In this document: positions 46,801 through 62,300 of the stretch, in pieces
How the letters are laid out: each line of letters begins with the position of its first letter
Numbering within the stretch: position 1 is the first letter of the stretch
NCBI GenBank assembly: GCA_031769625.1
Contig: JAUIMM010000577.1
Coordinates: 1,736,001 to 1,800,000, forward strand
DNA length: 64,000 nucleotides
Reading direction: 5' to 3'
DNA from: Taudactylus pleione
Lineage: Eukaryota; Chordata; Amphibia; Anura; Myobatrachidae
The notes under the pieces: model-generated
Seen by the model: the letters and a program-made list of their open reading frames with translations, nothing else
Databases searched by the model: none
Told to the model about the DNA's origin: nothing
Program-made: the position numbers and the translations under genes

Positions 46801-49800
46801 CCGCACACACTACACTACCCCTAACCCTGCTCCCGCTCTCCGCACACACTACACTACCCATAACCCTGCTGCCGCTCCCCGCTACATTACACTACCCTTA
46901 ACCCAGCTCCCTCTCCCCGCACACACTACACTACCCCTAACTCTGCTCCTGCTCCCCGCACACACTACACTACCCCTAACTCTGCTCCTGGTCCCCACAC
47001 ACTACACTACTCCTAACTCTTCTCCTGCTCCACACACACACTACACTACCCCTAACTCTGCTCCTGCTCCACACACACACTACACTACCCCTAACCCTGC
47101 TGCCACTCCCCGTACACACTACACTACCCCTAACCCTGCTGCCGCTCCCCGCACACACTACACTACCCCTAACCCTGTTGCCACTCCCCGTACACACTAC
47201 ACTACCCCTAACTCTGCTCCTGCTCCCCGCACACACTACACTACCCCTAACTCTGCTCCTGGTCCCCACACACACTAAACTACCCCTATCCCTGCTCCCA
47301 CTCCCCACACACACTACACTAACCCTAACTCTGCTCCTGTTCCCCGCACACACTCGCATACACTACACTACCCCTAACTCTGCTCCTGGTCCCCACACGC
47401 ACTACACTACCCCTAACCCTGCTGCCGCTCCCCGCACACACTACACTACCCCTAAGTCTGCTCTTGCTCCACACACACACTACACTACCCCTAACCCTGC
47501 TGCCACTCCCCGTACACACTACACTACCCCTAACCCTGCTGCCACTCTCCGTACACACTACACTACCCATAACCCTGCTTCCACTCCCCGCACACCCTGC
47601 ACTACCCCTAATGCTGATGCTGCTTCGCACATGCACTACATCACCTCTAACCCTGCTCCCACTCCCCTCACACACTACCCCTTACCATGCTACTGCTCCC
47701 CACACACTACACTACCCCTAACCCTGCTCCCACTCCCAGCACAAACTCCACTACCCCTAACCCTGCTCCCACTCCCCTCACACACTACACTACCCCTAAC
47801 CATGCTACTGCTCCCCACACACTACACTACCCCTAACCCTGCTCCCACTCCCCTCACACACTACACTACCCCTAACCATGCTACTGCTCTCCACACGCTA
47901 CACTACCCCTAACCCTGCTCCCACTCCCAGCACACACTACACTACCCCTAACCCTGCTCCCACTCCCCTCACACACTACACTACCCCTAACCATGCTACT
48001 GCTTTCCACACACTACACTACCCCTAACCCTCCTCCCACTCCCCGCACACACTACACTACCCCTAACCATGCTACTGCTCCCCACACACTACCCCTAACC
48101 CTGCTCCCACTCCCCGCACACACTACACTACCCCTAACTCTGCTCCTCCCCGCACACACTACACTACCCGTACCCGTGCTCCTGCTCCCCGCACACCCTA
48201 CACTACCCCTAACCCTCCTCCCACTCCCCGCACACACTACACTACCCCTAACCATGCTACTGCTCCCGACACACTACACTACCCCTAACCCTGCTCCCAC
48301 TCCCCGCACACACTACCCTACCCCTAACTCTGCTCCTGCTCCCGGCACACACTACACTACCCCTAACTCTGCTCCTTGTCCCCACACACACTAAACTACC
48401 CCTAACCCTGCTCCCACTCCCCACACACACTACACTACCCCTAACTCTGCTCCCTCTCCCCGCACACACTACACTACCCCTAACCCAGCTCCCTCTCCCC
48501 GACCACACTACACTACCCCTAACTCTGCTCCTGTTCCCCGCACACACTACACTACCCCTAACTCTGCTCCTGGTCCCCACACGCACTACACTACCCCTAA
48601 CCCTGCTGCCGCTCCCTGCACACACTACACTACCCTTAAGTCTGCTCTTGCTCCACACACACACTACACTACCCCTAACCCTGCTGCCACTCCCCGTACA
48701 CACTACACTACCCCTAACCCTGCTGCCACTCCCCGCACACACTACACTACCCCTAACCCTGTTGCCACTCCCCGTACACACTACACTACCCCTACCGCCT
48801 CTCCGCGCACACCCTGCACTACCCCTAATGCGGATGCTGCTTCCCACATGCACTACATTACCCCTAACCCTGCTCCCACTCCCCATACACACTACCCTAC
48901 CCCTAACCATGCTCCTGCTCCCCGCACACAATACACTACCCCTAATCCTGCAGTCGCTCCCCGCACACACTACATTACCCCTAACCTTGATCCCACTCCC
49001 CGCAAACACTACACTACCCCTAACCCTCCTCCCACTCCCCGCACACACTACACTACCCCTAACCATGCTACTGCTCCCCACACACTACACTACCCCTAAA
49101 CCTGCTCCCTCTCCCCTCACACACTACACTACCTCTAACCATGCTACTGCTCCCCAAACACTACACTTCCCCTAACCATGCTCCCACACACACTACCCCT
49201 AACTCTGCTCCCACTCCCCGCACACACTACACTACCCCTAACCCTGCTCCCGCTCTCCGCACACACTACACTACCCATAACCCTGCTGCCGCTCCCCGCT
49301 ACATTACACTACCCTTAACCCAGCTCCCTCTCCCCGCACACACTACACTACCCCTAACTCTGCTCCTGCTCCCCGCACACACTACACTACCCCTAACTCT
49401 GCTCCTGGTCCCCACACACTACACTACTCCTAACTCTTCTCCTGCTCCACACACACACTACACTACCCCTAACTCTGCTCCTGCTCCACACACACACTAC
49501 ACTACCCCTAACCCTGCTGCCACTCCCCGTACACACTACACTACCCCTAACCCTGCTGCTGCTCCCCGCACACACTACACTACCCCTAACCCTGTTGCCA
49601 CTCCCCGTGCACACTACACTACCCCTAACTCTGCTCCTGCTCCCCGCACACACTACACTACCCCTAACTCTGCTCCTGGTCCCCACACACACTAAACTAC
49701 CCCTAACCCTGCTCCCACTCCCCACACACACTACACTACCCCTAACTCTGCTCCCACTCCCCGCACACACTACACTAACCCTAACTCTGCTCCTGTTCCC

Positions 49801-50400
49801 CGCACACACTCGCACACACTACACTACCCCTAACTCTGCTCCTGGTCCCCACACGCACTACACTACCCCTAACCCTGCTGCCGCTCCCCGCACACACTAC
49901 ACTACCCCTAAGTCTGCTCTTGCTCCACACACACACTACACTACCCCTAACCCTGCTGCCACTCCCCGTACACACTACACTACCCCTAACCCTGCTGCCA
50001 CTCCCCGTACACACTACACTACCCATAACCCTGCTGCCGCTTCCCACACACACTACACTACCCCTAACCCTGTTGCCACTCCCCTTACACACTACACTAC
50101 CCCTAATGCTGATGCTGCTTCCCACATGCACTACATTACCCCTAACCCTGCTCCCACTCCCCATACACACTACCCTACCCCTAACCATGCTCCTGCTCCC
50201 CGCACACAATACACTACCCCTAATCCTGCTGTCGCTCCCCGCACACACTTCACTAACCCTAACCCTGATTACTCTCCCCGCACACACTACATTACCCCTA
50301 ACCTTGATCCCACTCCCCGCAAACACTACACTACCCCTAACCCTCCTCCCACTCCCCGCACACACTACACTACCCCTAACCATGCTACTGCTCCCCACAC
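34567..50400 (+). repeat. Zone of ~2.4-kb higher-order repeats
   Basis: The tag CTACTGCTTTCCACACAC occurs near 34567, 35249, 37604, 40147, 40829, 43183, 45576 and 47993. Intervals of 2355, 2354, 2393 and 2417 bp mark a multi-unit repeat; 2393 is one 39-bp unit longer than 2354. Copies beginning at 45576 and 47993 are almost identical. Another copy starts near 58496, 10503 bp right of the 47993 one. Confidence 0.88.
38041..43407 (+). repeat. 5.4-kb duplication, copy 2
   Basis: Near-identical to 32461-37828, from which it is separated by about 212 bp of other satellite. This degree of identity is far above that between random units, so the event is very recent or an assembly effect. Confidence 0.9.
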
Positions 50401-53400
50401 ACTACACTACCCCTAAACCTGCTCCCACTCCCCTCACACACTACACTACCCCTAACCATGCCACTGCACCCCAAACAGTACACTACCCCTAAACCTGCTC
50501 CCACTCCCCTCACACACTACACTACCCCTAACCATGCTACTGCTTCCCAAACACTACACTACCCCTAAACGTGCTCCCACTCCCCTCACACACTACCCTA
50601 CCCCTAACCCTGCTCCCACTCCACTCACACACTACACTACCCCAAACCCTGCTACTGCTCCCTGCACACACTACACTACTCCTAACCCTGCTCCCGCTCC
50701 CCGCACACACTACACTACCCCTAATCCTTCTCCCACCCCCCGCACACACAACACTACCCCTAACCCTGCTCCCACTCCCCTCACACACTATACTACCCCT
50801 AACCATGCTACTGCTCCCTGCACACACTACACTACCCCTAACCATGCTACTGCTCCCTGCACACACTACACTACCCCTAACCATGCTACTGCTCCCTGCA
50901 CACACTACACTACCCCTAACCATGCTACTGTTCCCCACACACTACACTAACCCTTACCCTGCTCCTACTCCCAGTACACACTTCACTACCCCTAACCCTG
51001 CTCCCACTCCACTCACACACTACACTACCCCTAACCATGCTACTGCTCCCCACACACACTACACTACCCCTAACCCTCCTCCCACTCCCCGCACACACTA
51101 CACTACCCCCTAACCATGCTACAGCTCCCCACACACTACACTACCCCTAACCTTGCTCCCACTCCCCGCACATACTACACTACCCCTAACTCTGCTCCTG
51201 CTCCCCGCACACACTACACTACCGCTAACCTTCCACTCCCCACACACACTACACTACCCCTAACTCTGCTCCCACTCCCCGCACACACTACACTACCCCT
51301 AACCCTGCTCCAGCTCCCCGCTACACTACACTACCCCTAACCCAACTCCCTCTCCCCGCACACACTACACTACCCCTAACTCTGCTCCTGCTCCCTGCAC
51401 ACACTACACTACCCCTAACTCTGCACTGGTCCTCACACGCACTACACTACCCCTAACCATGCTGCCACTCCCCGTACACTCTACAATACCCCTAACCCTG
51501 CTGCCACTCCCCGCACACACTACACTACCCCTAGCCCTGTTGCCACTCCCCGTACACAGTACACTACCCCTACCGCCACTCCACGCACACCCTGCACTAC
51601 CCCTAATGCTGATGCTGCTTCCCACATGCACTACATTACCCCTAACCCTGCTCCCTCTCCCCTTACACACTACCCTACCCCTAACCATGCTCCTGCTCCC
51701 CGCACACAATACACTATCCCTAATCCTGCTGTCGCTCCCCGCACACACTACATTACCCCTAACCTTGATCCCACTCCCCGCAAACACTACACTACCCTAA
51801 CCCTCCTCCCACTCCCCGCACACACTACACTACCCCTAACCATGCTACTGCTCCCCACACACAACACTACCCCTAAACCTACTCCCACTCCCCTCACACA
51901 CTACACTACCCCTAACTCTGCTCCCACTCCCCGCACACACTACACTACCCCTAACCCTGCTCCCGCTCTCCGCACACACTACACTACCCATAACCCTGCT
52001 GCCGCTCCCCGCTACATTACACTACCCTTAACCCAGCTCCCTCTCCCCGCACACACTACACTACCCCTAACTCTGCTCCTGCTCCCCGCACACACTACAC
52101 TACCCCTAACTCTGCTCCTGGTCCCCACACACTACACTTCTCCTAACTCTTCTCCTGCTCCACACACACACTACACTACCCCTAACTCTGCTCCTGCTCC
52201 ACACACACTACACTACCCCTAAGTCTGCTCTTGCTGCACACACACACTACACTACCCCTAACCCTGCTGCCTCTCCCCGCACACACTACACTACCCCTAA
52301 CCCTGTTGCCACTCCCCGTACACACTACACTACCCCTAGCCCTGCTGCCTCTCCCCGTACACACTACACTACCCCTAACCCTGTTGCCACTCCCCGTACA
52401 CACTACACTCCCCTTGCCCTGCTGCCACTCCCCGCACACCCTGCACTACCCCTAATGCTGATGCTGCTTCCCACATGCACTACATCACCTCTAACCCTGC
52501 TCCCACTCCCCATACACACTACCCTACCGCTAACCATGCTCCTGCGCCCCGCACACAATACACTACCCCTAATCCTGCTGTCGCTCCCCGCACACACTTC
52601 ACTAACCCTAACCCTGATCCCTCTCCCCGCACACACTATATTACCCCTAACCTTGATCCCACTCTCCGCAAACACTACACTACCCCTAACACTGTTGCCG
52701 TTCCCCGCACACACTACACTACCCCTAACCCTACTCCCACTCCCCGCACACACTACACTACCCCTAACCCTGCTCCCACTCCACTCACACACTACACTAC
52801 ACCTAACCATGCTCCCACTCCTAGCACACACTACACTACCCCTAACTCTGCTCCTGCTCCCCACACACACTACACTACCCCTAACCATGCTACTGCTCCC
52901 CAAACACTACACTACCCCTAAACGTGCTCCCACTCCCCTGACACACTACCCTACCCCTAACTCTGCTACTGCTCCCTGCACACACTACACTACTCCTAAC
53001 CCTGCACCCGCTCCCCGCACACACTGCATTAACTCTGCACCTGCTCCCCACACACACTACACTACCCCTAGTCCTACTCCCACCCCCCGCACACACTATA
53101 CTGCCCCTAACCCTGCTCCTACTCCCCTCACACACTATACTACTCCTAACCAAGCTATTGCTCCCTGCACACACTACACTACCCCTAACTATGCTACTGC
53201 TCCCTGCACACACTACACTACCCCTAACCATGCTACTGCTCCCTGCACACACTACACTACCCCTAACCATGCTACTGCTCCCTGCACACACTACACTACC
53301 CCTAACCCTGCTGCCGCTCCCCGCACACACTACACTACCCCTAACCCTGTTGCCACTCCCCATACACTCTACACTACCCCTAGCCCTGCTGCCTCTCCCC

Positions 53401-54742
53401 GTACACACTACACTGCCCCTAACCCTGTTGCCACTCCCCGTACACACTACACTCCCGTAGCCCTGCTGCCACTCCCTGCACACCCTGCACTACCCCTAAT
53501 GCTGATGCTGCTTCCCACATGCACTACATCACCTCTAACCCTGCTACTGCTCCCCACACACTACACTACCCATAACCCTGCTCCCACTCCCCTCACACAC
53601 TACACTACCCCTAAGCATGCTTCTGCTCACCGCACGCTACACTACCCCAAACCCTGCTCCCACTCCCAGCACACACTACAATACCCCTAACCCTGCTCCC
53701 ACTCACCTCACACACTACACTACCCCTAACCATGCTACTGCTTTCCACACACTACACTACCCCTAACCCTGCTCCCACTCCCAGCACACACTACACTACC
53801 CCTAACCCTGCTCCCACTCCCCTCACACACTACACTACCCCTAACCATGCTACTGCTCCCCACACACTACACTACCCATAACCCTGCTCCCACTCCCCTC
53901 ACACACTACACTACCCCTAAGCATGCTTCTGCTCACCGCACGCTACACTACCCCTAACCCTGCTCCCACTCCCAGCACACACTACAATACCCCTAACCCT
54001 GCTCCCACTCCCCTCACACACTACACTACCCCTAACCATGCTACTGCTTTCCACACACTACACTACCCCTAACCCTCCTCCCACTCCCCGCACACACTAC
54101 ACTACCCCTAACTCTGCTCCTCCTCCCCGCACACACTACACTACCCCTAACTCTGCTCCTGGTCCCCACACACACTACACTACCCCTAACCCTGCTGCCA
54201 CTCCCCGTACACACTACACTACCCCTAACCCTCCTCCCACTCCCCGCACACACTACACTACCCCTAACTCTGCTCCTGCTCCCCGCACACACTACACTAC
54301 CCCTAACTCTGCTCCTGGTCCCCACACACACTACACTACCCCTAACCCTGCTGCCACTCCCCGAACACACTACACTACCCCTAACACTGTTGCCGTTCCC
54401 CGCACACACTACACTACCCCTAACCCTCCTCCCACTCCCCGCACACACTACACTACCCCTAACTCTGCTCCCACTCCCCGCACACACTACACTAACCCTA
54501 ACTCTGCTCCTGTTCCCCGCACACACTCGCACACACTACACTACCCCTAACTCTGCTACTGGTCCCCACACGCACTACACTACCCCTAACCCTGCTGCCG
54601 CTCCCCGCACACACTACACTACCCCTAAGTCTGCTCTTGCTCCACACACACACTACACTACCCCTAACCCTGCTGCCACTCCCCGTACACACTACACTAC
54701 CCCTAACCCTGCTGCCACTCCCCGTACACACTACACTACCCA
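50125..54742 (+). repeat. Higher-order repeat of ~4.6 kb, copy a
   Basis: Matches about 59350-64000 at an offset of 9225 on the left, 9264 after one extra unit in copy c, and 9258 at the right. It also matches an intermediate copy near 54840-57100 at offsets 4717-4795 and then 4564. Landmark: CCCCAAACACTACACTACCCC followed by AAACGTGCTCCC, near 50545, 55265 and 59770. Confidence 0.85.
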
Positions 54743-57700
54743 TAACCCTGCTGCCGCTTCCCACACACACTACACTACCCCTAACCCTGTTGCCACTCCC
54801 CTTACACACTACACTACCCCTAATGCTGATGCTGCTTCCCACATGCACTACATTACCCCTAACCCTGCTCCCACTCCCCATACACACTACCCTACCCCTA
54901 ACCATGCTCCTGCTCCCCGCACACAATACACTACCCCTAATCCTGCTGTCGCTCCCCGCACACACTTCACTAACCCTAACCCTGATTACTCTCCCCGCAC
55001 ACACTACATTACCCCTAACCTTGATCCCACTCCCCGCAAACACTACACTACCCCTAACCCTCCTCCCACTCCCCGCACACACTACACTACCCCTAACCAT
55101 GCTACTGCTCCCCACACACTACACTACCCCTAAACCTGCTCCCACTCCCCTCACACACTACACTACCTCTAACCATGCCACTGCACCCCAAACAGTACAC
55201 TACCCCTAAACCTGCTCCCACTCCCCTCACACACTACACTACCCCTAACCATGCTACTGCTCCCCAAACACTACACTACCCCTAAACGTGCTCCCACTCC
55301 CCTCACACACTACCCTACCCCTAACCCTGCTCCCACTCCACTCACACACTACACTACCCCAAACCCTGCTACTGCTCCCTGCACACACTACACTACTCCT
55401 AACCCTGCTCCCGCTCCCCGCACACACTACACTACCCCTAACTCTGCTCCTGCTCCCCACACACACTACACTACCCCTAATCCTACTCCCACCCCCCGCA
55501 CACACAACACTACCCCTAACCCTGCTCCCACTCCCCTCACACACTATACTACCCCTAACCATGCTACTGCTCCCTGCACACACTACACTACCCCTAACCA
55601 TGCTACTGCTCCCTGCACACACTACACTACCCCTAACCATGCTACTGCTCCCTGCACACACTACACTACCCCTAACCATGCTACTGCTCCCCACACACTA
55701 CACTAACCCTTACCCTGCTCCTACTCCCAGTACACACTTCACTACCCCTAACCCTGCTCCCACTCCACTCACACACTACACTACCCCTAACCATGCTACT
55801 GCTCCCCACACACACTACACTACCCCTAACCCTCCTCCCACTCCCCGCACACACTACACTACCCCCTAACCATGCTACAGCTCCCCACAGACTACACTAC
55901 CCCTAACCTTGCTCCCACTCCCCGCACACACTACACTACCCCTAACTCTGCTCCTGCTCCCCGCACACACTACACTACCCCTAACTCTGCTCCTGGTCCC
56001 CACACACACTACACTACCGCTAACCTTCCACTCCCCACACACACTACACTACCCCTAACTCTGCTCCCACTCCCCGCACACACTACACTACCCCTAACCC
56101 TGCTCCAGCTCCCCGCTACACTACACTACCCCTAACCCAACTCCCTCTCCCCGCACACACTACACTACCCCTAACTCTGCTCCTGCTCCCTGCACACACT
56201 ACACTACCCCTAACTCTGCACTGGTCCTCACACGCACTACACTACCCCTAACCCTGCTGCCACTCCCCGTACACTCTACAATACCCCTAACCCTGCTGCC
56301 ACTCCCCGCACACACTACACTACCCCTAGCCCTGTTGCCACTCCCCGTACACACTACACTACCCCTACCGCCACTCCACGCACACCCTGCACTACCCCTA
56401 ATGCTGATGCTGCTTCCCACATGCACTACATTACCCCTAACCCTGCTCCCTCTCCCCATACACACTACCCTACCCCTAACCATGCTCCTGCTCCCCGCAC
56501 ACACTACAATACCCCTAACCCTGCTCCCGCTCTCCGCACACACTACACTACCCATAACCCTGCTGCCGCTCTCCGCTACATTACACTACCCTTAACCCAG
56601 CTCCCTCTCCCCGCACACACTACACTACCCTTAACTCTGCTCCTGCTCCCCGCACACACTACACTACCCCTAACTCTGCTCCTGGTCCCCACACACTACA
56701 CTTCTCCTAACTCTTCTCCTGCTCCACACACACACTACACTACCCCTAACTCTGCTCCTGCTCCACACACACTACACTACCCCTAAGTCTGCTCTTGCTG
56801 CACACACACACTACACTACCCCTAACCCTGCTGCCTCTCCCCGCACACACTACACTACCCCTAACCCTGTTGCCACTCCCCGTACACACTACACTACCCC
56901 TAGCCCTGCTGCCTCTCCCCGTACACACTACACTACCCCTAACCCTGTTGCCACTCCCCGTACACACTACACTCCCCTTGCCCTGCTGCCACTCCCCGCA
57001 CACCCTGCACTACCCCTAATGCTGATGCTGCTTCCCACATGCACTACATCACCTCTAACCCTGCTCCCACTCCCCATACACACTACATTACCCCTAACCT
57101 TGATCCCACTCCCCGCAAACACTACACTACCCCTAACCCTCCTCCCACTCCCCGCACACACTACACTACCCCTAACCATGCTACTGCTCCCCACACACTA
57201 CACTACCCCTAAACCTGCTCCCTCTACCCTCACACACTACACTACCTCTAACCATGCATCTGCTCCACAAACACTACACTTCCCCTAACCATGCTCCCAC
57301 TCCCCACACACACTACACTACCCCTAACTCTGCTCCCACTCCCCGCACACACTACACTACCCCTAACCCTGCTCCCGCTCTCCGCACACACTACACTACC
57401 CATAACCCTGCTGTCGCTCCCCGCTACATTACACTACCCTTAACCCAGCTCCCTCTCCCCGCACACACTACACTACCCCTAACTCTGCTCCTGCTCCCCG
57501 CACACACTACACTACCCCTAACTCTGCTCCTGGTCCCCACACACTACACTACTCCTAACTCTTCTCCTGCTCCACACACACACTAAACTACCCCTAACTC
57601 TGCTCCTGCTCCACACACACACTACACTACCCCTAACCCTGCTGCCACTCCCCGTACACACTACACTACCCCTAACCCTGCTGCCGCTCCCCGCACACAC

Positions 57701-59349
57701 TACACTACCCCTAACCCTGTTGCCACTCCCCGTACACACTACACTACCCCTAACTCTGCTCCTGCTCCCCGCACACACTACACTACCCCTAACTCTGCTC
57801 CTGGTCCCCACACACACTAAACTACCCCTAACCCTGCTCCCACTCCCCACACACACTACACTAACCTTAACTCTGCTCCTGTTCCCCGCACACACTCGCA
57901 TACACTACACTACCCCTAACTCTGCTCCTGGTCCCCACACGCACTACACTACCCCTAACCCTGCTGCCGCTCCCCGCACACACTACACTACCCCTAAGTC
58001 TGCTCTTGCTCCACACACACACTACACTACCCCTAACCCTGCTGCCACTCCCCGTACACACTACACTACCCCTAACCCTGCTGCCACTCCCCGTACACAC
58101 TACACTACCCATAACCCTGCTTCCAATCCCCGCACACCCTGCACTACCCCTAATGCTGATGCTGCTTCGCACATGCACTACATCACCTCTAACCCTGCTC
58201 CCACTCCCCTCACACACTACCCCTTACCATGCTACTGCTCCCCACACACTACACTACCCCTAACCCTGCTCCCACTCCCCTCACACACTACACTACCCCT
58301 AACCATGCTACTGCTCCCCACACACTACACTACCCCTAACCCTGCTCCCACTCCCCTCACACACTACACTACCCCTAACCATGCTACTGCTCTCCACACG
58401 CTACACTACCCCTAACCCTGCTCCCACTCCCAGCACACACTACACTACCCCTAACCCTGCTCCCACTCCCCTCACACACTACACTACCCCTAACCATGCT
58501 ACTGCTTTCCACACACTACACTACCCCTAACCCTCCTCCCACTCCCCGCACACACTACACTACCCCTAACCATGCTACTGCTCCCCACACACTACCCCTA
58601 ACCCTGCTCCCACTCCCCGCACACACTACACTACCCCTAACTCTGCTCCTCCCCGCACACACTACACTACCCGTACCCGTGCTCCTGCTCCCCGCACACC
58701 CTACACTACCCCTAACCCTCCTCCCACTCCCCGCACACACTACACTACCCCTAACCATGCTACTGCTCCCGACACACTACACTACCCCTAACCCTGCTCC
58801 CACTCCCCGCACACACTACCCTACCCCTAACTCTGCTCCTGCTCCCCGCACACACTACACTACCCCTAACTCTGCTCCTTGTCCCCACACACACTAAACT
58901 ACCCCTAACCCTGCTCCCACTCCCCACACACACTACACTACCCCTAACTCTGCTCCCTCTCCCCGCACACACTACACTACCCCTAACCCAGCTCCCTCTC
59001 CCCGACCACACTACACTACCCCTAACTCTGCTCCTGTTCCCCGCACACACTACACTACCCCTAACTCTGCTCCTGGTCCCCACACGCACTACACTACCCC
59101 TAACCCTGCTGCCGCTCCCTGCACACACTACACTACCCTTAAGTCTGCTCTTGCTCCACACACACACTACACTACCCCTAACCCTGCTGCCACTCCCCGT
59201 ACACACTACACTACCCCTAACCCTGCTGCCACTCCCCGCACACACTACACTACCCCTAACCCTGTTGCCACTCCCCGTACACACTACACTACCCCTACCG
59301 ACACTCCGCGCACACCCTGCACTACCCCTAATGCGGATGCTGCTTCCCA

Positions 59350-62300
59350 CATGCACTACATTACCCCTAACCCTGCTCCCACTCCCCATACACACTACCC
59401 TACCCCTAACCATGCTCCTGCTCCCCGCACACAATACACTACCCCTAATCCTGCTGTCGCTCCCCGCACACACTTCACTAACCCTAACCCTGATTACTCT
59501 CCCCGCACACACTACATTACCCCTAACCTTGATCCCACTCCCCGCAAACACTACACTACCCCTAACCCTCCTCCCACTCCCCGCACACACTACACTACCC
59601 CTAACCATGCTACTGCTCCCCACACACTACACTACCCCTAAACCTGCTCCCACTCCCCTCACACACTACACTACCCCTAACCATGCCACTGCACCCCAAA
59701 CAGTACACTACCCCTAAACCTGCTCCCACTCCCCTCACACACTACAGTACCCCTAACCATGCTACTGCTTCCCAAACACTACACTACCCCTAAACGTGCT
59801 CCCACTCCCCTCACACACTACCCTACCCCTAACCCTGCTCCCACTCCACTCACACACTACACTACCCCAAACCCTGCTACTGCTCCCTGCACACACTACA
59901 CTACTCCTAACCCTGCTCCCGCTCCCCGCACACACTACACTACCCCTAAATCTGCTCCTGCTCCCCACACACACTACACTACCCCTAATCCTTCTCCCAC
60001 CCCCCGCACACACAACACTACCCCTAACCCTGCTCCCACTCCCCTCACACACTAGACTACCCCTAACCATGCTACTGCTCCCTGCACACACTACACTACC
60101 CCTAACCATGCTACTGCTCCCTACACACACTACACTACCCCTAACCATGCTACTGCTCCCTGCACACACTACACTACCCCTAACCATGCTACTGCTCCCC
60201 ACACACTACACTAACCCTTACCCTGCTCCTACTCCCAGTACACACTTCACTACCCCTAACCCTGCTCCCACTCCACTCACACACTACACTACCCCTAACC
60301 ATGCTACTGCTCCCCACACACACTACACTACCCCTAACCCTCCTCCCACTCCCCGCACACACTACACTACCCCCTAACCATGCTACAGCTCCCCACACAC
60401 TACACTACCCCTAACCTTGCTCCCACTCCCCGCACACACTACACTACCCCTAACTCTGCTCCTGCTCCCCGCACACACTACACTACCGCTAACCTTCCAC
60501 TCCCCACACACACTACACTACCCCTAACTCTGCTCCCACTCCCCGCACACACTACACTACCCCTAACCCTGCTCCAGCTCCCCGCTACACTACACTACCC
60601 CTAACCCAACTCCCTCTCCCCGCACACACTATACTACCCCTAACTCTGCTCCTGCTCCCTGCACACACTACACTACCCCTAACTCTGCACTGGTCCTCAC
60701 ACGCACTACACTACCCCTAACCCTGCTGCCACTCCCCGTACACTCTACAATACCCCTAACCCTGCTGCCACTCCCCGCACACACTACACTACCCCTAGCC
60801 CTGTTGCCACTCCCCGTACACACTACACTACCCCTACCGCCACTCCACGCACACCCTGCACTACCCCTAATGCTGATGCTGCTTCCCACATGCACTACAT
60901 TACCCCTAACCCTGCTCCCTCTCCCCTTACACACTACCCTACCCCTAACCATGCTCCTGCTCCCCGCACACAATACACTATCCCTAACCCTGCTGTCGCT
61001 CCCCGCACACACTACATTACCCCTAACCTTGATCCCACTCCCCGCAAACACTACACTACCCTAACCCTCCTCCCACTCCCCGCACACACTACACTACCCC
61101 TAACCATGCTACTGCTCCCCACACACAACACTACCCCTAAACCTACTCCCACTCCCCTCACACACTACACTACCCCTAACTCTGCTCCCACTCCCCGCAC
61201 ACACTACACTCCCCCTAACCCTGCTCCCGCTCTCCGCACACACTACACTACCCATAACCCTGCTGCCGCTCCCCGCTACATTACACTACCCTTAACCCAG
61301 CTCCCTCTCCCCGCACACACTACACTACCCCTAACTCTGCTCCTGCTCCCCGCACACACTACACTACCCCTAACTCTGCTCCTGGTCCCCACACACTACA
61401 CTTCTCCTAACTCTTCTCCTGCTCCACACACACACTACACTACCCCTAACTCTGCTCCTGCTCCACACACACTACACTACCCCTAAGTCTGCTCTTGCTG
61501 CACACACACACTACACTACCCCTAACCCTGCTGCCTCTCCCCGCACACACTACACTACCCCTAACCCTGTTGCCACTCCCCGTACACACTACACTACCCC
61601 TAGCCCTGCTGCCTCTCCCCGTACACACTACACTACCCCTAACCCTGTTGCCACTCCCCGTACACACTACACTCCCCTTGCCCTGCTGCCACTCCCCGCA
61701 CACCCTGCACTACCCCTAATGCTGATGCTGCTTCCCACATGCACTACATCACCTCTAACCCTGCTCCCACTCCCCATACACACTACCCTACCGCTAACCA
61801 TGCTCCTGCGCCCCGCACACAATACACTACCCCTAATCCTGCTGTCGCTCCCCGCACACACTTCACTAACCCTAACCCTGATCCCTCTCCCCGCACACAC
61901 TATATTACCCCTAACCTTGATCCCACTCTCCGCAAACACTACACTACCCCTAACACTGTTGCAGTTCCCCGCACACACTACACTAACCCTACTCCCACTC
62001 CCCGCACACACTACACTACCCCTAACCCTGCTCCCACTCCACTCACACACTACACTACACCTAACCATGCTCCCACTCCTAGCACACACTACACTACCCC
62101 TAACTCTGCTCCTGCTCCCCACACACACTACACTACCCCTAACCATGCTACTGCTCCCCAAACACTACACTACCCCTAAACGTGCTCCCACTCCCCTGAC
62201 ACACTACCCTACCCCTAACTCTGCTACTGCTCCCTGCACACACTACACTACTCCTAACCCTGCACCCGCTCCCCGCACACACTGCACTAACTCTGCTCCT

